NCBI GenBank assembly: GCA_963800865.1
Contig: CAWDCL010000004.1
Location: 1,922,001 to 1,986,000 of the forward strand
DNA length: 64,000 nucleotides
Direction: 5' to 3'
Source of the DNA: JALOKP01 sp963800865
GTDB taxonomy: Bacteria > Acidobacteriota > Polarisedimenticolia > J045
Positions 1 through 9,314 of the stretch are shown piece after piece. The stretch's first letter is position 1. The number at the start of each line of letters is the position of its first letter. A program made the position numbers and the translations under genes. A model generated the notes under the pieces. That model searched no databases and was not told the origin of the DNA. It saw only the letters and a program-made list of their open reading frames with translations.

Positions 1-3000
1 TGACGCCCACCGTGTTTCACATCGCGGCCCGCTCGGTGGCCACGCACGCGCTGTCGATCTTCGGCGACCACTCGGACGTCATGTCCTGCCGCTCCACCGG
101 GTACGGGATGCTGGCTTCGGGGTCGGTCCAGGAGGTCCACGACCTGGCGGCGATCGCGGTCGCGAGCAGCCTCGAGTCGCGGATCCCGTTCATGCACTTC
201 TTCGACGGCTTCCGCACCTCGCACGAGGTGATGAAGATCGAGGAGCTGACGGACGACCAGCTCCGGGCGCTGATCCCGATCGCGGCGGTGCAGGGGATGC
301 GCGCGCGGGCGCTCGACCCGGCCCGGCCGGTGCTGCGCGGGACGGCCCAGAACCCGGACGTCTTCTTCCAGGCCCGCGAGGCCTGCAACCCGTTCTACGA
401 CGCCACGCCGGCGATCGTCGAGAAGGTGATGGAGCGCTTCGCCGGGATCGCCGGCCGGCGCTACCGGCTGTTCGACTACTTCGGAGCGCCCGACGCCGAG
501 CGCGTCGTGATCATGATGGGTTCGGCGGCGGAGGCGGCCCAGGCAACGATCGAGTACCTGGCGGCCAAGGGCGAGAAGGTCGGCCTGATCAAGGTCCGGC
601 TCTACCGGCCGCTCGCCCTCGACCGGATGCTGGCCGCGATCCCGCGCACGACCCGCGTCCTCGCCGTACTCGACCGCACGAAGGAACCGGGCTCGGCCGG
701 CGAGCCGCTCTACCAGGACGTCGTGACCGCCTTCGCCGAGGCGGCTGCCGCGAAGGCGCTTCCGACCCCCGCGATGCCGGTCATCGTGGGCGGCCGCTAC
801 GGCCTGTCGTCGAAGGAGTTCACCCCGGGCATGGTCAAGGGGCTGCTCGACGAGCTGGCGAAGCCGGCCCCGAAGAACCACTTCACGCTCGGCATCCTCG
901 ACGACGTCGGCATGACGAGCCTGGCCTACGATCCCGGCTTCACCCTCCCGTCCGACGACGTCAAGCAGGCGCTGTTCTTCGGCCTCGGGGCCGACGGCAC
1001 CGTGAGCGCCAACAAGAACACGATCAAGATCATCGGGGAAGAGACCGAGTTCAACGCGCAGGGCTACTTCGTCTACGATTCGAAGAAGGCCGGCGCGGCG
1101 ACCGTTTCCCACCTGCGCTTCGGGAAGCGGCCGATCCTGGCGACCTACCTGCTCGACCAGGCCGACTTCGTCGGGTGCCACCAGTGGGTCTTCCTCGAGA
1201 AGTTCGACATGCTCGAGAAGGCGAAGGACGGTGCGGTCTTCCTGATCAACAGCCCCTACCCGGCGGAGCAGGTCTGGGACTACCTGCCGCGCCTGCACCA
1301 GCAGCGGATCATCGAGAAGAAGCTGCGGTTCTTCGTGATCGATGCCTACAAGGTGGCCCGCGAGGCCGGCATGGGGGGCCGGATCAACACGATCATGCAG
1401 ACCTGCTTCTTCGCGATCTCCGGCGTCCTGCCGCGCGAGGAGGCGATCGAGCAGATCAAGTCGGCGGTGAAGAAGTCGTACGGCATGAAGGGCGAAGCCG
1501 TGATCCGCCAGAACTTCGCCGCGATCGACCTGACGCTCTCGAACCTCTTCGAGGTCAAGGTTCCGGCGAAGGTCACCTCGACGATCGAGCTGCCGCCGGT
1601 CGTTCCGTCGTTCGCGCCCGAGTTCGTGCAGAAGGTGACGGCCGAGATCATCCGCGGTCACGGCGACGACCTCCCGGTCAGCGCCATGCCGGTCGACGGC
1701 ACCTTCCCGACCGCGACCGCGCAGTACGAGAAGCGGAACATCGCGCTCGAGATCCCGACCTGGGACCCGGAGACCTGCATCCAGTGCGGCAAGTGCGTGC
1801 TGATCTGCCCGCACGCCGCGATCCGGATGAAGGTCTTCGAACCGGCGCTGGCCGCCGGGGCCCCGGCCAGCTTCAAGCACACCGACTACAGGACCAAGGA
1901 CTTCAAGGGGATGGCGTACGCGCTGCAGGTCGCGCCCGAGGACTGCACCGGCTGCGGGCTGTGCGTGCACTTCTGCCCCGCGAAGAACAAGGCCGAGCCG
2001 CGGCTCAAGGCGATCAACATGGAGCCGCAGATGCCGCTGCGGGAGAGCGAGCGGGCGAACTACGCCTTCTTCCTCGAGCTCCCGGAAGTCGACCGCACGC
2101 TGCTGAACGTGGCGACCGTCAAGGGTTCGCAGTTCCTGCAGCCGCTGTTCGAGTACTCGGGCGCCTGTTCCGGGTGCGGCGAAACCCCGTATGTGAAGCT
2201 GCTGTCGCAGCTCTACGGCGACCGTGCGGTGATCGGGAACGCCACCGGCTGCTCGTCGATCTACGGCGGCAACCTGCCGACCACCCCGTGGGCCGTCAAC
2301 CGCGACGGGCGCGGGCCGGCGTGGTCGAACTCGCTGTTCGAGGACAACGCCGAGTTCGGGCTCGGCTTCCGCCTGACGATCGACCAGCACGAGCAGTTCG
2401 CACGCGAGCTGGTGCGCGAGCTGGCGGGTGCGATCGGCGGCGACCTGGCCGCGGCGATCCTCGACAACCCGCAGCGAACCGAGCAGGAGATCGCGGCGCA
2501 GCGCGAGCGGGTCGCGGCGCTCAAGAGCGCGCTCGTCGGCGTGAAGGGCGAGCGGGCACGGCGGCTGGAGGACGCGGCCTACGCGCTGGTGCGCCACAGC
2601 GTCTGGATCGTCGGAGGCGACGGCTGGGCCTACGACATCGGCTATGGCGGGCTCGACCACGTGCTCGCCTCGGGGCGCGACGTCAACATCCTCGTGCTCG
2701 ACACCGAGGTCTACTCGAACACCGGCGGCCAGATGTCGAAGGCCACGCCGCTCGGTGCGGTCGCGAAGTTCGCCGCGGGCGGCAAGCCCCGGCCGAAGAA
2801 GGACCTCGGCCTGATGGCGATGGCCTACGGCGACGTCTACGTCGCCCAGATCGCGATGGGGTCGAACGATACCCAGACGGTCAAGGCCTTCGTCGAGGCC
2901 GAGGCCTGGCGCGGGCCGTCGATCCTGATCGCCTACTCGCACTGCATCGCGCACGGCATCAACATGGCGAAGGCGACCGACCAGCAGAAGCGCGCGGTCG

Positions 3001-3278
3001 ATTCGGGTCACTGGATGCTCTACCGCTACAATCCGGCGCTCCTCGCGGAAGGGAAGAATCCGATGATCCTCGACTCCCGGCAGCCGACGCTGCCGATCGC
3101 CGAGTACATGCTGAGCGAGGCCCGCTACAAGATGCTCACCAAGTCGCAACCCGAGGCCGCGGAGCGGTTCCTGGCCCAGGCCCAGCAGGATGCCACCGCG
3201 CGCTGGCGCCGCTACGAGCAGCTCGTCGCGCTCCACGCCGCCGAAGTCGGCGCGCCCGCCGGCGCGCCGCGCCCCTGA
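1..3278 (+). CDS. nifJ: Pyruvate:ferredoxin (flavodoxin) oxidoreductase, 5'-truncated by window edge
   Basis: This enzyme oxidises pyruvate to acetyl-CoA and CO2 and passes electrons to ferredoxin or flavodoxin in the cytoplasm. The reading frame is open from base 3, and the first visible residues TPTVFHIAARS are internal to the family, so roughly the first 100 residues of a usual ~1,180 are missing. Two [4Fe-4S] motifs are visible, CIQCGKCVLICP near nt 1775-1812 and CTGCGLCVHFCP near nt 1943-1980, followed by the CSGCGETPY motif near 2166 and a thiamine diphosphate segment (GDGWAYDIGYGG) near 2620. The single-chain alpha-gamma-delta-beta fusion is therefore intact as far as seen. The next gene starts 17 bases on, behind a good ribosome site, as is common for nifJ with a dihydroorotate-dehydrogenase-like partner. 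Confidence 0.95.
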   Translation, partial: TPTVFHIAARSVATHALSIFGDHSDVMSCRSTGYGMLASGSVQEVHDLAAIAVASSLESRIPFMHFFDGFRTSHEVMKIEELTDDQLRALIPIAAVQGMRARALDPARPVLRGTAQNPDVFFQAREACNPFYDATPAIVEKVMERFAGIAGRRYRLFDYFGAPDAERVVIMMGSAAEAAQATIEYLAAKGEKVGLIKVRLYRPLALDRMLAAIPRTTRVLAVLDRTKEPGSAGEPLYQDVVTAFAEAAAAKALPTPAMPVIVGGRYGLSSKEFTPGMVKGLLDELAKPAPKNHFTLGILDDVGMTSLAYDPGFTLPSDDVKQALFFGLGADGTVSANKNTIKIIGEETEFNAQGYFVYDSKKAGAATVSHLRFGKRPILATYLLDQADFVGCHQWVFLEKFDMLEKAKDGAVFLINSPYPAEQVWDYLPRLHQQRIIEKKLRFFVIDAYKVAREAGMGGRINTIMQTCFFAISGVLPREEAIEQIKSAVKKSYGMKGEAVIRQNFAAIDLTLSNLFEVKVPAKVTSTIELPPVVPSFAPEFVQKVTAEIIRGHGDDLPVSAMPVDGTFPTATAQYEKRNIALEIPTWDPETCIQCGKCVLICPHAAIRMKVFEPALAAGAPASFKHTDYRTKDFKGMAYALQVAPEDCTGCGLCVHFCPAKNKAEPRLKAINMEPQMPLRESERANYAFFLELPEVDRTLLNVATVKGSQFLQPLFEYSGACSGCGETPYVKLLSQLYGDRAVIGNATGCSSIYGGNLPTTPWAVNRDGRGPAWSNSLFEDNAEFGLGFRLTIDQHEQFARELVRELAGAIGGDLAAAILDNPQRTEQEIAAQRERVAALKSALVGVKGERARRLEDAAYALVRHSVWIVGGDGWAYDIGYGGLDHVLASGRDVNILVLDTEVYSNTGGQMSKATPLGAVAKFAAGGKPRPKKDLGLMAMAYGDVYVAQIAMGSNDTQTVKAFVEAEAWRGPSILIAYSHCIAHGINMAKATDQQKRAVDSGHWMLYRYNPALLAEGKNPMILDSRQPTLPIAEYMLSEARYKMLTKSQPEAAERFLAQAQQDATARWRRYEQLVALHAAEVGAPAGAPRP

Positions 3279-3295
3279 GTGAGGGAGGAAGTCCG

Positions 3296-4288
3296 ATGAT
3301 CGACCTCAGCACGAGCTACATGGGCATCGCGCTCAAGAGCCCCCTGGTGCCGTCGTCCGCGCCGCTCTCGAAGGAGATGGACACGCTGCGCCAGATGGAG
3401 GACGCCGGCGCGTCGGCGGTGGTGCTCTACTCGCTCTTCGAGGAGCAGATCGACTTCGAGGCGCTGGAAATCGACCACTACCTCGAGTACGGCTCGGAGA
3501 GTTTCGCCGAGTCGCTGTCCTACTTCCCCGAGCCGCGCGAGTTCCGGCGCGGCCCGGAGGAGTATCTCGACCACATCCGCAAGGCCAAGGAAGCCCTCGA
3601 CGTCCCGATCATCGCCTCGCTCAACGGGCGCTCGCCGGGGGGCTGGACCGAGTACTCGAAGAAGTTCGAGCAGGCCGGCGCGGACGCGATCGAGTTGAAC
3701 ATCTATTTCCTTCCGACCGACCCGCACCAGCCGCTGTCCGAGATCGAGGGGATCTACGGCGACGTCGTGCTGGATGTGAAGAAGGAGGTGAAGATCCCGG
3801 TCGCCGTGAAGATGCACCCGTACTTCACCTCGATCCCGTTCACGGCCCGCGACCTGGTCGAGAAGGGGGCGGACGGCCTGGCGCTCTTCAACCGCTTCTA
3901 CCAGCCCGACATCGACCCCGAGAACCTCGAGGTCTTCCCGAACCTGCAGCTCTCGACCCCCTGGGACTCGCGGCTCGCGACGCGCTGGCTGGCGATCCTC
4001 TACGGCCGGGTGCGGGCCGACCTGGCGGCGACCGGGGGCGTCCACAGCGGGCGCGACGCCGTGAAGATGCTGATGGCCGGCGCCTGCGTCGTCCACATGA
4101 CCTCGGCCCTGCTGAAGTACGGCGTCTACCACCTCAAGCGGGTCGAGGAGGAAGTCCGGACCTGGATGGAGGAGAACGAGTACGCCTCCGTGAAGCAGCT
4201 GATCGGGACGATGAGCCAGAAGTCCTCTCCCGATCCGGCGGCGTTCGAGCGGGCGAACTACATCAAGGTTCTGCAGTCCTACAAGTAG
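3296..4288 (+). CDS. Dihydroorotate dehydrogenase-like (PreA-type) flavoprotein
   Basis: The 330-residue protein has the beta/alpha-barrel pattern of class 1 dihydroorotate dehydrogenases: an N-terminal MGIALKSPLVPSSAPLS segment, KMHPYFTS near residue 180, and a C-terminal GGVHSGRDAVKMLMAGA FMN-phosphate site. Members of this branch are often found beside nifJ and are annotated as DHOD-like; their substrate is not settled, and a role in pyrimidine synthesis should not be assumed because no other pyr gene lies here. Start chosen at the ATG behind GAGGGAGGAAG, 17 bases after the nifJ stop, so the two are probably one transcript. A strong GC hairpin follows downstream. Confidence 0.85.
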   Translation: MIDLSTSYMGIALKSPLVPSSAPLSKEMDTLRQMEDAGASAVVLYSLFEEQIDFEALEIDHYLEYGSESFAESLSYFPEPREFRRGPEEYLDHIRKAKEALDVPIIASLNGRSPGGWTEYSKKFEQAGADAIELNIYFLPTDPHQPLSEIEGIYGDVVLDVKKEVKIPVAVKMHPYFTSIPFTARDLVEKGADGLALFNRFYQPDIDPENLEVFPNLQLSTPWDSRLATRWLAILYGRVRADLAATGGVHSGRDAVKMLMAGACVVHMTSALLKYGVYHLKRVEEEVRTWMEENEYASVKQLIGTMSQKSSPDPAAFERANYIKVLQSYK

Positions 4289-4312
4289 CGATCCGGGGTT
4301 CGTTCCTGGTGT

Positions 4313-4345
4313 GGGCGCGCTGCAGCCGTCGGGCGCTGCGCGCCC
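4313..4345 (+). terminator. GC-rich hairpin after the nifJ operon
   Basis: Perfect 8-bp arms GGGCGCGC and GCGCGCCC enclose a 17-base loop that can pair further. There is no T-run, so intrinsic termination is an inference from position, 25 bases past the stop codon. Confidence 0.4.
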
Positions 4346-4449
4346 GCGGCTGAGCGCTCCGGGGTGGCTACCGAAGCTGCCGGTTCGCGACGAGGGTGGG
4401 ATGCCGTCCTGGCCGCGCGCGCGTCGCGCGTGCCTTCCCGGGTGAATGC

Positions 4450-4863
4450 ATGAATCGTCCGCTGGCCCTGCTCGGTTGCGTGTTCGGGTTCATCGCCGTG
4501 GCGGCGGGGGCGTTCGGGGCGCACGCGCTGAAGGACCGGCTCCCGGCCGATCGGCTGGCGGTCTTCGAGACCGGGGTGCGCTACCAGATGGGCCACGCGC
4601 TGGCGCTGCTGTTCGTGGCGGTCGCCGGCGGGGCGCGCGGCGCGCGGCTGGCGCGGGTCGCCGGGTGGCTCTTCGTCGCCGGGATTCTGGTCTTCTCGGG
4701 GAGCCTCTACCTGCTCGCGTTGACCGGCGTCCGCGCCTGGGGCGCGGTGACCCCGTTCGGCGGGGTGGCCTTCCTGCTGGGGTGGGCCCTGCTGGCGTGG
4801 GGCGTCATGCGGCCGGCCAGCAGCGGGCCGGGGGCGTCGCTCCCGCGGGACGGCGTCGATTGA
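4450..4863 (+). CDS. DUF423 family small membrane protein
   Basis: The 137-residue protein begins MNRPLALLGCVFGFIAVAAG and carries the family signature GAFGAHALKDRL followed by TGVRYQMGHALALL. Four hydrophobic segments are visible (about residues 3-22, 43-62, 68-92 and 98-118), fitting the small four-helix DUF423 inner-membrane family (YgdD/YwdK-like). The biochemical role of the family is unknown. Length matches the usual ~125 residues. It stands alone between the nifJ operon and recN, with no strong ribosome-binding site. Confidence 0.85.
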   Translation: MNRPLALLGCVFGFIAVAAGAFGAHALKDRLPADRLAVFETGVRYQMGHALALLFVAVAGGARGARLARVAGWLFVAGILVFSGSLYLLALTGVRAWGAVTPFGGVAFLLGWALLAWGVMRPASSGPGASLPRDGVD

Positions 4864-4889
4864 CCCCCTCGCGGGCCGGGTGCTAACCT
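4860..4889 (+). promoter_or_regulatory. Sigma-70-like promoter for recN
   Basis: TTGACC at 4860-4865 and TAACCT at 4884-4889 are separated by 18 bases, about 60 bases before the recN start. The -35 overlaps the stop codon region of the DUF423 gene. The same TTGACC hexamer recurs upstream of pgsA, ffh and the 6S RNA in this window. Confidence 0.5.
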
Positions 4890-4951
4890 CAACCTTACCG
4901 GTTCCTAAGACGACGATCGCTCCGCTCGTTGGCCCAACGAGGAAGGGTGCC

Positions 4952-6652
4952 ATGCTGCGTCAGGTGCGCATCGAGAACCTGGTTCTCGCCCGCGAACTGC
5001 TGCTCGAGTTCGACCCCGGGCTGAACCTGATCACGGGGGAGACCGGGGCCGGCAAGTCGCTCATCGTCGGCGCGATCGCCCTCGCGCTCGGGGGGCGCGG
5101 CGAGGCCGCGATGGTGCGCCAGGGCGAGGAGCGCGCGATCGTCGAGGCGCTCTTCGACGTCCGGGAGCGGCCGGACCTGCAGCACCGGCTCTCCCGCGCG
5201 GGCTACGACGTCAAGGGGAACGAGATCCTGGTGCGCCGCGAGGTCGGCGCCGACGGCCGGTCGCGCGGTTTCCTCAACGGCGCCTCGGTGACGATCGCCC
5301 TGCTGAAGGACCTGCTCGCCGGCCTGATCGAGATGCACGGCCAGCACGAGCCGCAGACCCTGTTCCAGCCCGAGTTGCACCGCGCGATTCTCGACCGCTT
5401 CGGCGGCCACGAGGAGCTGCTGGCCGAGGTCCGGCGGGAGTCGACCGCGATCCGCGAGATCGACCAGAAGCTGGGCGAGCTGGCCGACCGCGCCGTGCAA
5501 CGGCAGGCGCGGATCGAGCTGGTCAACTTCCGCCTCGCCGAGTTCGACGCGGTGCGGCCCCTGGCCGGCGAGGAGCAGACGCTGCGGGCCGAGCGCGAGC
5601 GGCTGCGCCACGCCGAGTCGCTCGGCGAGGCGCTGCGCGCCGCTTTCGAGTTGCTCTACGAAGGGGAGGGTGCGGCGGTCGATCGGGTTCACGCCGCGGC
5701 GCGCCGACTGCGGCCGCAGGGGACCGTCGACCCGCTCTACACCGACCTTGCGGACCGGCTCGACGACGTCCGTTCGCAGATCGACGACGTCGCGGCCGAC
5801 ATCCGCGGCCAGATCGACGAAGCCAGCGCCGATCCCGGGCGTCTCGAGCAGCTCGAGGAGCGATTGGTCGCGCTCGAGCGGCTGCGGCGACGGTTCGAGG
5901 GCGGCTCGCTGGAGGACATCATCGGCGGCGCCGAAGCGATGCGCCGCGAGCTGGGGGAACTGCTCGGCCAGGGCGACTCGGTGGAGCAACTGGTCCGCGA
6001 GCGCGAGGCCCGCGTGGGCGCCTACGCCGCCGCGGCCGGCAGGCTGTCCGCCGCCCGGCAGCAGGCCGCGGAGCGGCTCTCGGCCTCGACCGGCCGCCTG
6101 ATGCGCGACCTGATGATGCCGAGCGCAAAGCTGGAGGTGGAGTTCCAGCCCGGCCGGATCGAGGAGCTGGCCGGCTCGCCGGCCGGCGCCGAGGGGGCCG
6201 AGCAGGTCGAGTTCCTGCTCGCGGCCAACCCGGGCGAGCCGGCCCGCCCGCTGCGGAAGGTGGCGTCGGGCGGCGAGCTGTCGCGCGTGATGCTGGCGCT
6301 CGACCTCTCGCTGGAACGGGGACTGCCGCGCCGCACGCTCCTGTTCGACGAGGTCGACCAGGGGATCGGCGGCGAGGCGGCGGACGTGCTGGCCGAGTTC
6401 CTCGCCAAGGTGGCCCAGCGCCACCAGGTGATCTGCATCACGCACCTGCCCTCGATCGCCGCGCGCGCCGAGCGCCACGTTTCGGTCACGAAGAAGCTCA
6501 AGGCCGGCCGGACCCACGTCGTGGTGAAGGTACTCGACGATGACGACGACCGGGTGGAGGAAGTCGCGCGCATGCTCGGCGGGACGATGGTGACCGACAC
6601 CGCGCGGCGGCACGCCGAGGCGATGATCAAGGCCTCCCGGGGGGAGGCGTGA
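4952..6652 (+). CDS. recN: DNA repair protein RecN
   Basis: RecN is an SMC-like cytoplasmic ATPase that acts early in double-strand-break repair. This 566-residue protein has the Walker A motif GETGAGKS at residues ~29-36, an SMC-type N-terminus (MLRQVRIENLVLAREL), a long central coiled-coil region rich in Glu, Arg and Ala, the signature SGGELSRVMLAL and the Walker B segment RRTLLFDEVDQGIGG near the C-terminus, followed by the usual ITHLPSIAA. Start placed at the ATG behind AGGAAGGG; an upstream in-frame ATG at 4880 would add 24 residues that lack family similarity. The stop overlaps the coaD start (GTGA). Confidence 0.95.
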   Translation: MLRQVRIENLVLARELLLEFDPGLNLITGETGAGKSLIVGAIALALGGRGEAAMVRQGEERAIVEALFDVRERPDLQHRLSRAGYDVKGNEILVRREVGADGRSRGFLNGASVTIALLKDLLAGLIEMHGQHEPQTLFQPELHRAILDRFGGHEELLAEVRRESTAIREIDQKLGELADRAVQRQARIELVNFRLAEFDAVRPLAGEEQTLRAERERLRHAESLGEALRAAFELLYEGEGAAVDRVHAAARRLRPQGTVDPLYTDLADRLDDVRSQIDDVAADIRGQIDEASADPGRLEQLEERLVALERLRRRFEGGSLEDIIGGAEAMRRELGELLGQGDSVEQLVREREARVGAYAAAAGRLSAARQQAAERLSASTGRLMRDLMMPSAKLEVEFQPGRIEELAGSPAGAEGAEQVEFLLAANPGEPARPLRKVASGGELSRVMLALDLSLERGLPRRTLLFDEVDQGIGGEAADVLAEFLAKVAQRHQVICITHLPSIAARAERHVSVTKKLKAGRTHVVVKVLDDDDDRVEEVARMLGGTMVTDTARRHAEAMIKASRGEA

Positions 6653-7167
6653 GCGCACGCGAGGTGCGGGCACTCTACCCCGGGACGTTCGACCCGGTGA
6701 CGAACGGGCATCTCGACCTCGTGCGGCGCGCGGCCGGGATGTGCAGCGAGCTCGTGGTCGCCGTGCTGCGGAACACCGAGAAGGCGCCGCTGTTCGATGC
6801 CGACGAGCGCCGTGCGATGTTCGAGGAGTCGCTCGCGGCCCTGGGGCCCCCCGGCATCCGGGTCGTGGCCTTCGAGGGCCTGCTGGCGGACTACGCGCGG
6901 GCCGAGCGTGCCACGTTCGTCGTGCGCGGCCTGCGGGCGATCTCCGATTTCGAGTACGAGCTGCAGATGGCGCTGATGAACCGGCGCCTCGATCCCGGGC
7001 TCGAGACCGTGTTCCTGACCCCGGGCGAGGATGTCTCCTTCATCTCGTCGCGGCTCGTGCGGGAGATCGCGCGGCTGGGAGGCGACGTTTCGCGCCTGGT
7101 GCCGGCGCCGGCGCTCGAGCGGCTCGAGCGGCTCTTCGGACCGGGCGTGCGGGGAGGGCGGCGATGA
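6649..7167 (+). CDS. coaD: Phosphopantetheine adenylyltransferase
   Basis: CoaD adenylylates 4'-phosphopantetheine to dephospho-CoA, the penultimate step of CoA synthesis. The nucleotidyltransferase motif YPGTFDPVTNGHLDL lies at residues ~9-23, the phosphopantetheine-binding region RGLRAISDFEYELQMALMN at ~87-105, and the ISSRLVREIARLGG ATP-binding loop near 125. At 172 residues it is slightly longer than the usual ~160 because of a C-terminal Arg/Gly tail. GTG start overlapping the recN stop by four bases; its own stop overlaps the next ATG (ATGA). Confidence 0.95.
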   Translation: MSAREVRALYPGTFDPVTNGHLDLVRRAAGMCSELVVAVLRNTEKAPLFDADERRAMFEESLAALGPPGIRVVAFEGLLADYARAERATFVVRGLRAISDFEYELQMALMNRRLDPGLETVFLTPGEDVSFISSRLVREIARLGGDVSRLVPAPALERLERLFGPGVRGGRR

Positions 7168-7946
7168 ACGGCGGATCGGGAGCTCGGGCGTGGGTCGCGG
7201 CCGTGCTGGCTCTGGCGGTGGGCGGGTCGCCGGTCCCGGGCCTGGAGTCGGCCGGCAGGCGGGAGCTGGCCAAGGCCGAGAAGCTCTACCAGGCGGGCCT
7301 CGAGAAGGAGAAGAAGGGGGACGTCCAGGGCGCGCGGACCGACTTCCTGGGGGCCCTCGAGTCCTACCCGAACTTCGGCCAGGCCCAGCTCGAGATCGGC
7401 AAGCTGCTGCTGGCCGAGAAGAAGTTCCCCGAGGCCGTCACCGCGCTCGAGAAGGCCGACGAGCTGTTTCGGAACTCCGCCGAAGAGCGCCACAAGATGG
7501 CGATGAAGAACTACCAGGACGCGCAGCGCGAGATCGTCCAGCAGCAGGAGCAGATCCGCAACCTGCGGAACCCGGGCCCGATCACCAACAAGATGAACGA
7601 CACCCAGATCACGTCCGAGATCACCACCCGCGAGGACCGGGTCCGCCAGCTGCAGGCGATCCCCCAGCCCTCGGAAAAGACCTTCAAGAACGCTCCGGGA
7701 GAACTCTACTTCTACCTCGGCAACGCCTACCTCCGCCTGGACCGGCTGGACGAGGCGCTGGCCGCCTGGGAGAAGTGCCGCGACCTGACCCCGAACTTCC
7801 CGCCCGTCTACAACAACCTCGCCTTCGCCTACTGGAAGCGCGGCCGGATCGACGAGGCCCGGACCGCGCTCGCCAGGGCCGAGGAGCTGGGCGCTCCGGT
7901 CAACGCGGAGTTCAAGGCCAGGCTGGAGCAGGCGGCGGGTCACTGA
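7164..7946 (+). CDS. Secreted or periplasmic TPR protein
   Basis: The 260-residue protein opens with an uncleaved-looking or Sec-type signal (Arg at 8, hydrophobic 10-21) and then TPR helices: an N-terminal pair (about residues 35-105), a charged coiled segment with QQQEQIRNLRN, and a C-terminal pair (about 170-245, ELYFYLGNAYLRLDRLDEAL). No catalytic motif is visible. Translationally coupled to coaD by ATGA; the following nfeD gene has its own -10 element 24 bases downstream. Likely a scaffold protein of the envelope; specific partner unknown. Confidence 0.7.
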   Translation: MNGGSGARAWVAAVLALAVGGSPVPGLESAGRRELAKAEKLYQAGLEKEKKGDVQGARTDFLGALESYPNFGQAQLEIGKLLLAEKKFPEAVTALEKADELFRNSAEERHKMAMKNYQDAQREIVQQQEQIRNLRNPGPITNKMNDTQITSEITTREDRVRQLQAIPQPSEKTFKNAPGELYFYLGNAYLRLDRLDEALAAWEKCRDLTPNFPPVYNNLAFAYWKRGRIDEARTALARAEELGAPVNAEFKARLEQAAGH

Positions 7947-7970
7947 GCCGCGCCTGGACCGGCGCGGGGA

Positions 7971-7976
7971 TACAAT
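7971..7976 (+). promoter_or_regulatory. -10 element (TACAAT) of nfeD, probably leaderless
   Basis: TACAAT ends six bases before the GTG start at 7983, so a transcript starting at the usual distance would begin at or next to the start codon. No convincing -35 is seen. Confidence 0.4.
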
Positions 7977-7982
7977 GCGGCC

Positions 7983-9314
7983 GTGAGATTCTCCCGCACC
8001 CTGCTCGTGGCCGCGCTGGTCCTGGCCGGCGCCATCTCCGGCGCCCGCGCTGCCCCCGTGGTCCGGGTGCATCGCCACGAGGGCGTGATCCACGGCGTGT
8101 CCGCCGACATCCTCGAACGGGTCCTGCAGGACGCCGCGCGCGACGGGGACGCGCTGGTGCTGTACGAGCTGGACACCCCCGGCGGGCTCGTCGACGCCGC
8201 CGAGCGGATGGTTCAGCAGATCCTCAACAGCAAGGTCCCCGTGGCGGTCTTCGTCGCGCCGAAGGGGGCGCACGCCGCCTCGGCCGGGTTCTTCCTGCTG
8301 CTCGCCGGGGACGTCGCGGCGATGGCGCCGCTCACCCGCACCGGCGCCGCCCACCCGATCACCGCCGGGGGCGAGAACCAGGAAGGGGACATCGCGCTGA
8401 AGAAGGCTGCCGAGGACCTCTCGGCGCTGATCCGCTCCACGGCTCGGGCCCACGGCCGCCCGCCGGAGCTGGCCGAGAAGGCGGTCCGGGACGCCGTCTC
8501 GTGGTCGGCCGAGGAGGCGCTCGAGGCCCGCCTGATCGACTTCGTCGCGCCCGACCGGGAGGCGCTGGTCCGCCAGCTCGACGGGCGGGAGATCGTGCGG
8601 CCGGACGGGACGCGCGTCACGCTCGAGCTGGCCGGCGCCACGCTGAAGGAGCACGACCTGGACTCGATCGAGCAGATGAAGAGCGTCGTCCTGCACCCGG
8701 TCGTGATGGCGCTCCTGCTCTCGCTCGCGGCGCTCGGGATCTACATCGAGTTCACGCACCCGGGGCTGATCCTGCCCGGGGCGGTCGGGGGGGTGGCGCT
8801 GCTGGTGTTCCTCTACGGCTCGCGGATCCTGCCGGTCAACTACCTGGCCGCGGCGCTGGTCGCGGTCGGGATCGTCTTCTTCATCCTCGAGATCAAGGTG
8901 ACCTCTTACGGGATGCTCGGCGTCGCCGGGACGGCGGCGATCGCACTCGGACTGTGGCTGCTCTTCCCGGGCTCGGTTCCGGGGCTGCGGCTGCCGCTCT
9001 CGATGCTCGCGCCGATCGTGCTTTTCATGGCGGCGGCGCTTGGCGGCGTGGCCCTCGTCGTCTCGCGGGCGATGCGCCGCCGCCCGACCACGGGACGCGA
9101 GGGGATCGTCGGGTCGATCGGGCGCGCCACCGAGCCGGTCGCACCCGAGGGCTGGGTCTTCGTCTGGGGCGAGCGCTGGCGCGCCCGCAGCCCGCGGCCG
9201 ATCGGGGCCGGCGAGGCGATCCGGGTCACGGGCTCGGAGGGGTTGGTTCTCCTCGTGGAGCCGGCGCCGGACGGCGCAAAGGCCCCCGAGGACGACAGGG
9301 AGGCACTGTCATGA
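7983..9314 (+). CDS. nfeD: NfeD family membrane-bound ClpP-class serine protease
   Basis: The 443-residue long-form NfeD has a signal segment (residues ~1-22), a ClpP/SppA-like protease domain (YELDTPGGLVDAAERMVQ, then the Ser region GAHAASAGFFLLLAGD near residue 100 and a Lys in EGDIALKKAAEDL near 140), several membrane helices (about 240-370) and a C-terminal OB-fold NfeD domain (GREGIVGSIGRATEPV to the end). Long-form NfeD proteases act with a neighbouring SPFH/slipin protein and cleave its C-terminal hydrophobic region; exactly such a gene follows with a four-base overlap. GTG start chosen by the signal peptide and the adjacent -10. Confidence 0.9.
   Translation: MRFSRTLLVAALVLAGAISGARAAPVVRVHRHEGVIHGVSADILERVLQDAARDGDALVLYELDTPGGLVDAAERMVQQILNSKVPVAVFVAPKGAHAASAGFFLLLAGDVAAMAPLTRTGAAHPITAGGENQEGDIALKKAAEDLSALIRSTARAHGRPPELAEKAVRDAVSWSAEEALEARLIDFVAPDREALVRQLDGREIVRPDGTRVTLELAGATLKEHDLDSIEQMKSVVLHPVVMALLLSLAALGIYIEFTHPGLILPGAVGGVALLVFLYGSRILPVNYLAAALVAVGIVFFILEIKVTSYGMLGVAGTAAIALGLWLLFPGSVPGLRLPLSMLAPIVLFMAAALGGVALVVSRAMRRRPTTGREGIVGSIGRATEPVAPEGWVFVWGERWRARSPRPIGAGEAIRVTGSEGLVLLVEPAPDGAKAPEDDREALS

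Noticed and set aside
4289..4449. Small open frames after the nifJ operon
   Set aside because: No ribosome site, no codon conservation visible, and a terminator-like hairpin fills much of the stretch.
4895..6673. Antisense frame of about 590 codons opposite recN
   Set aside because: Shadow of RecN in high-GC sequence; no recognisable domain and no ribosome site.
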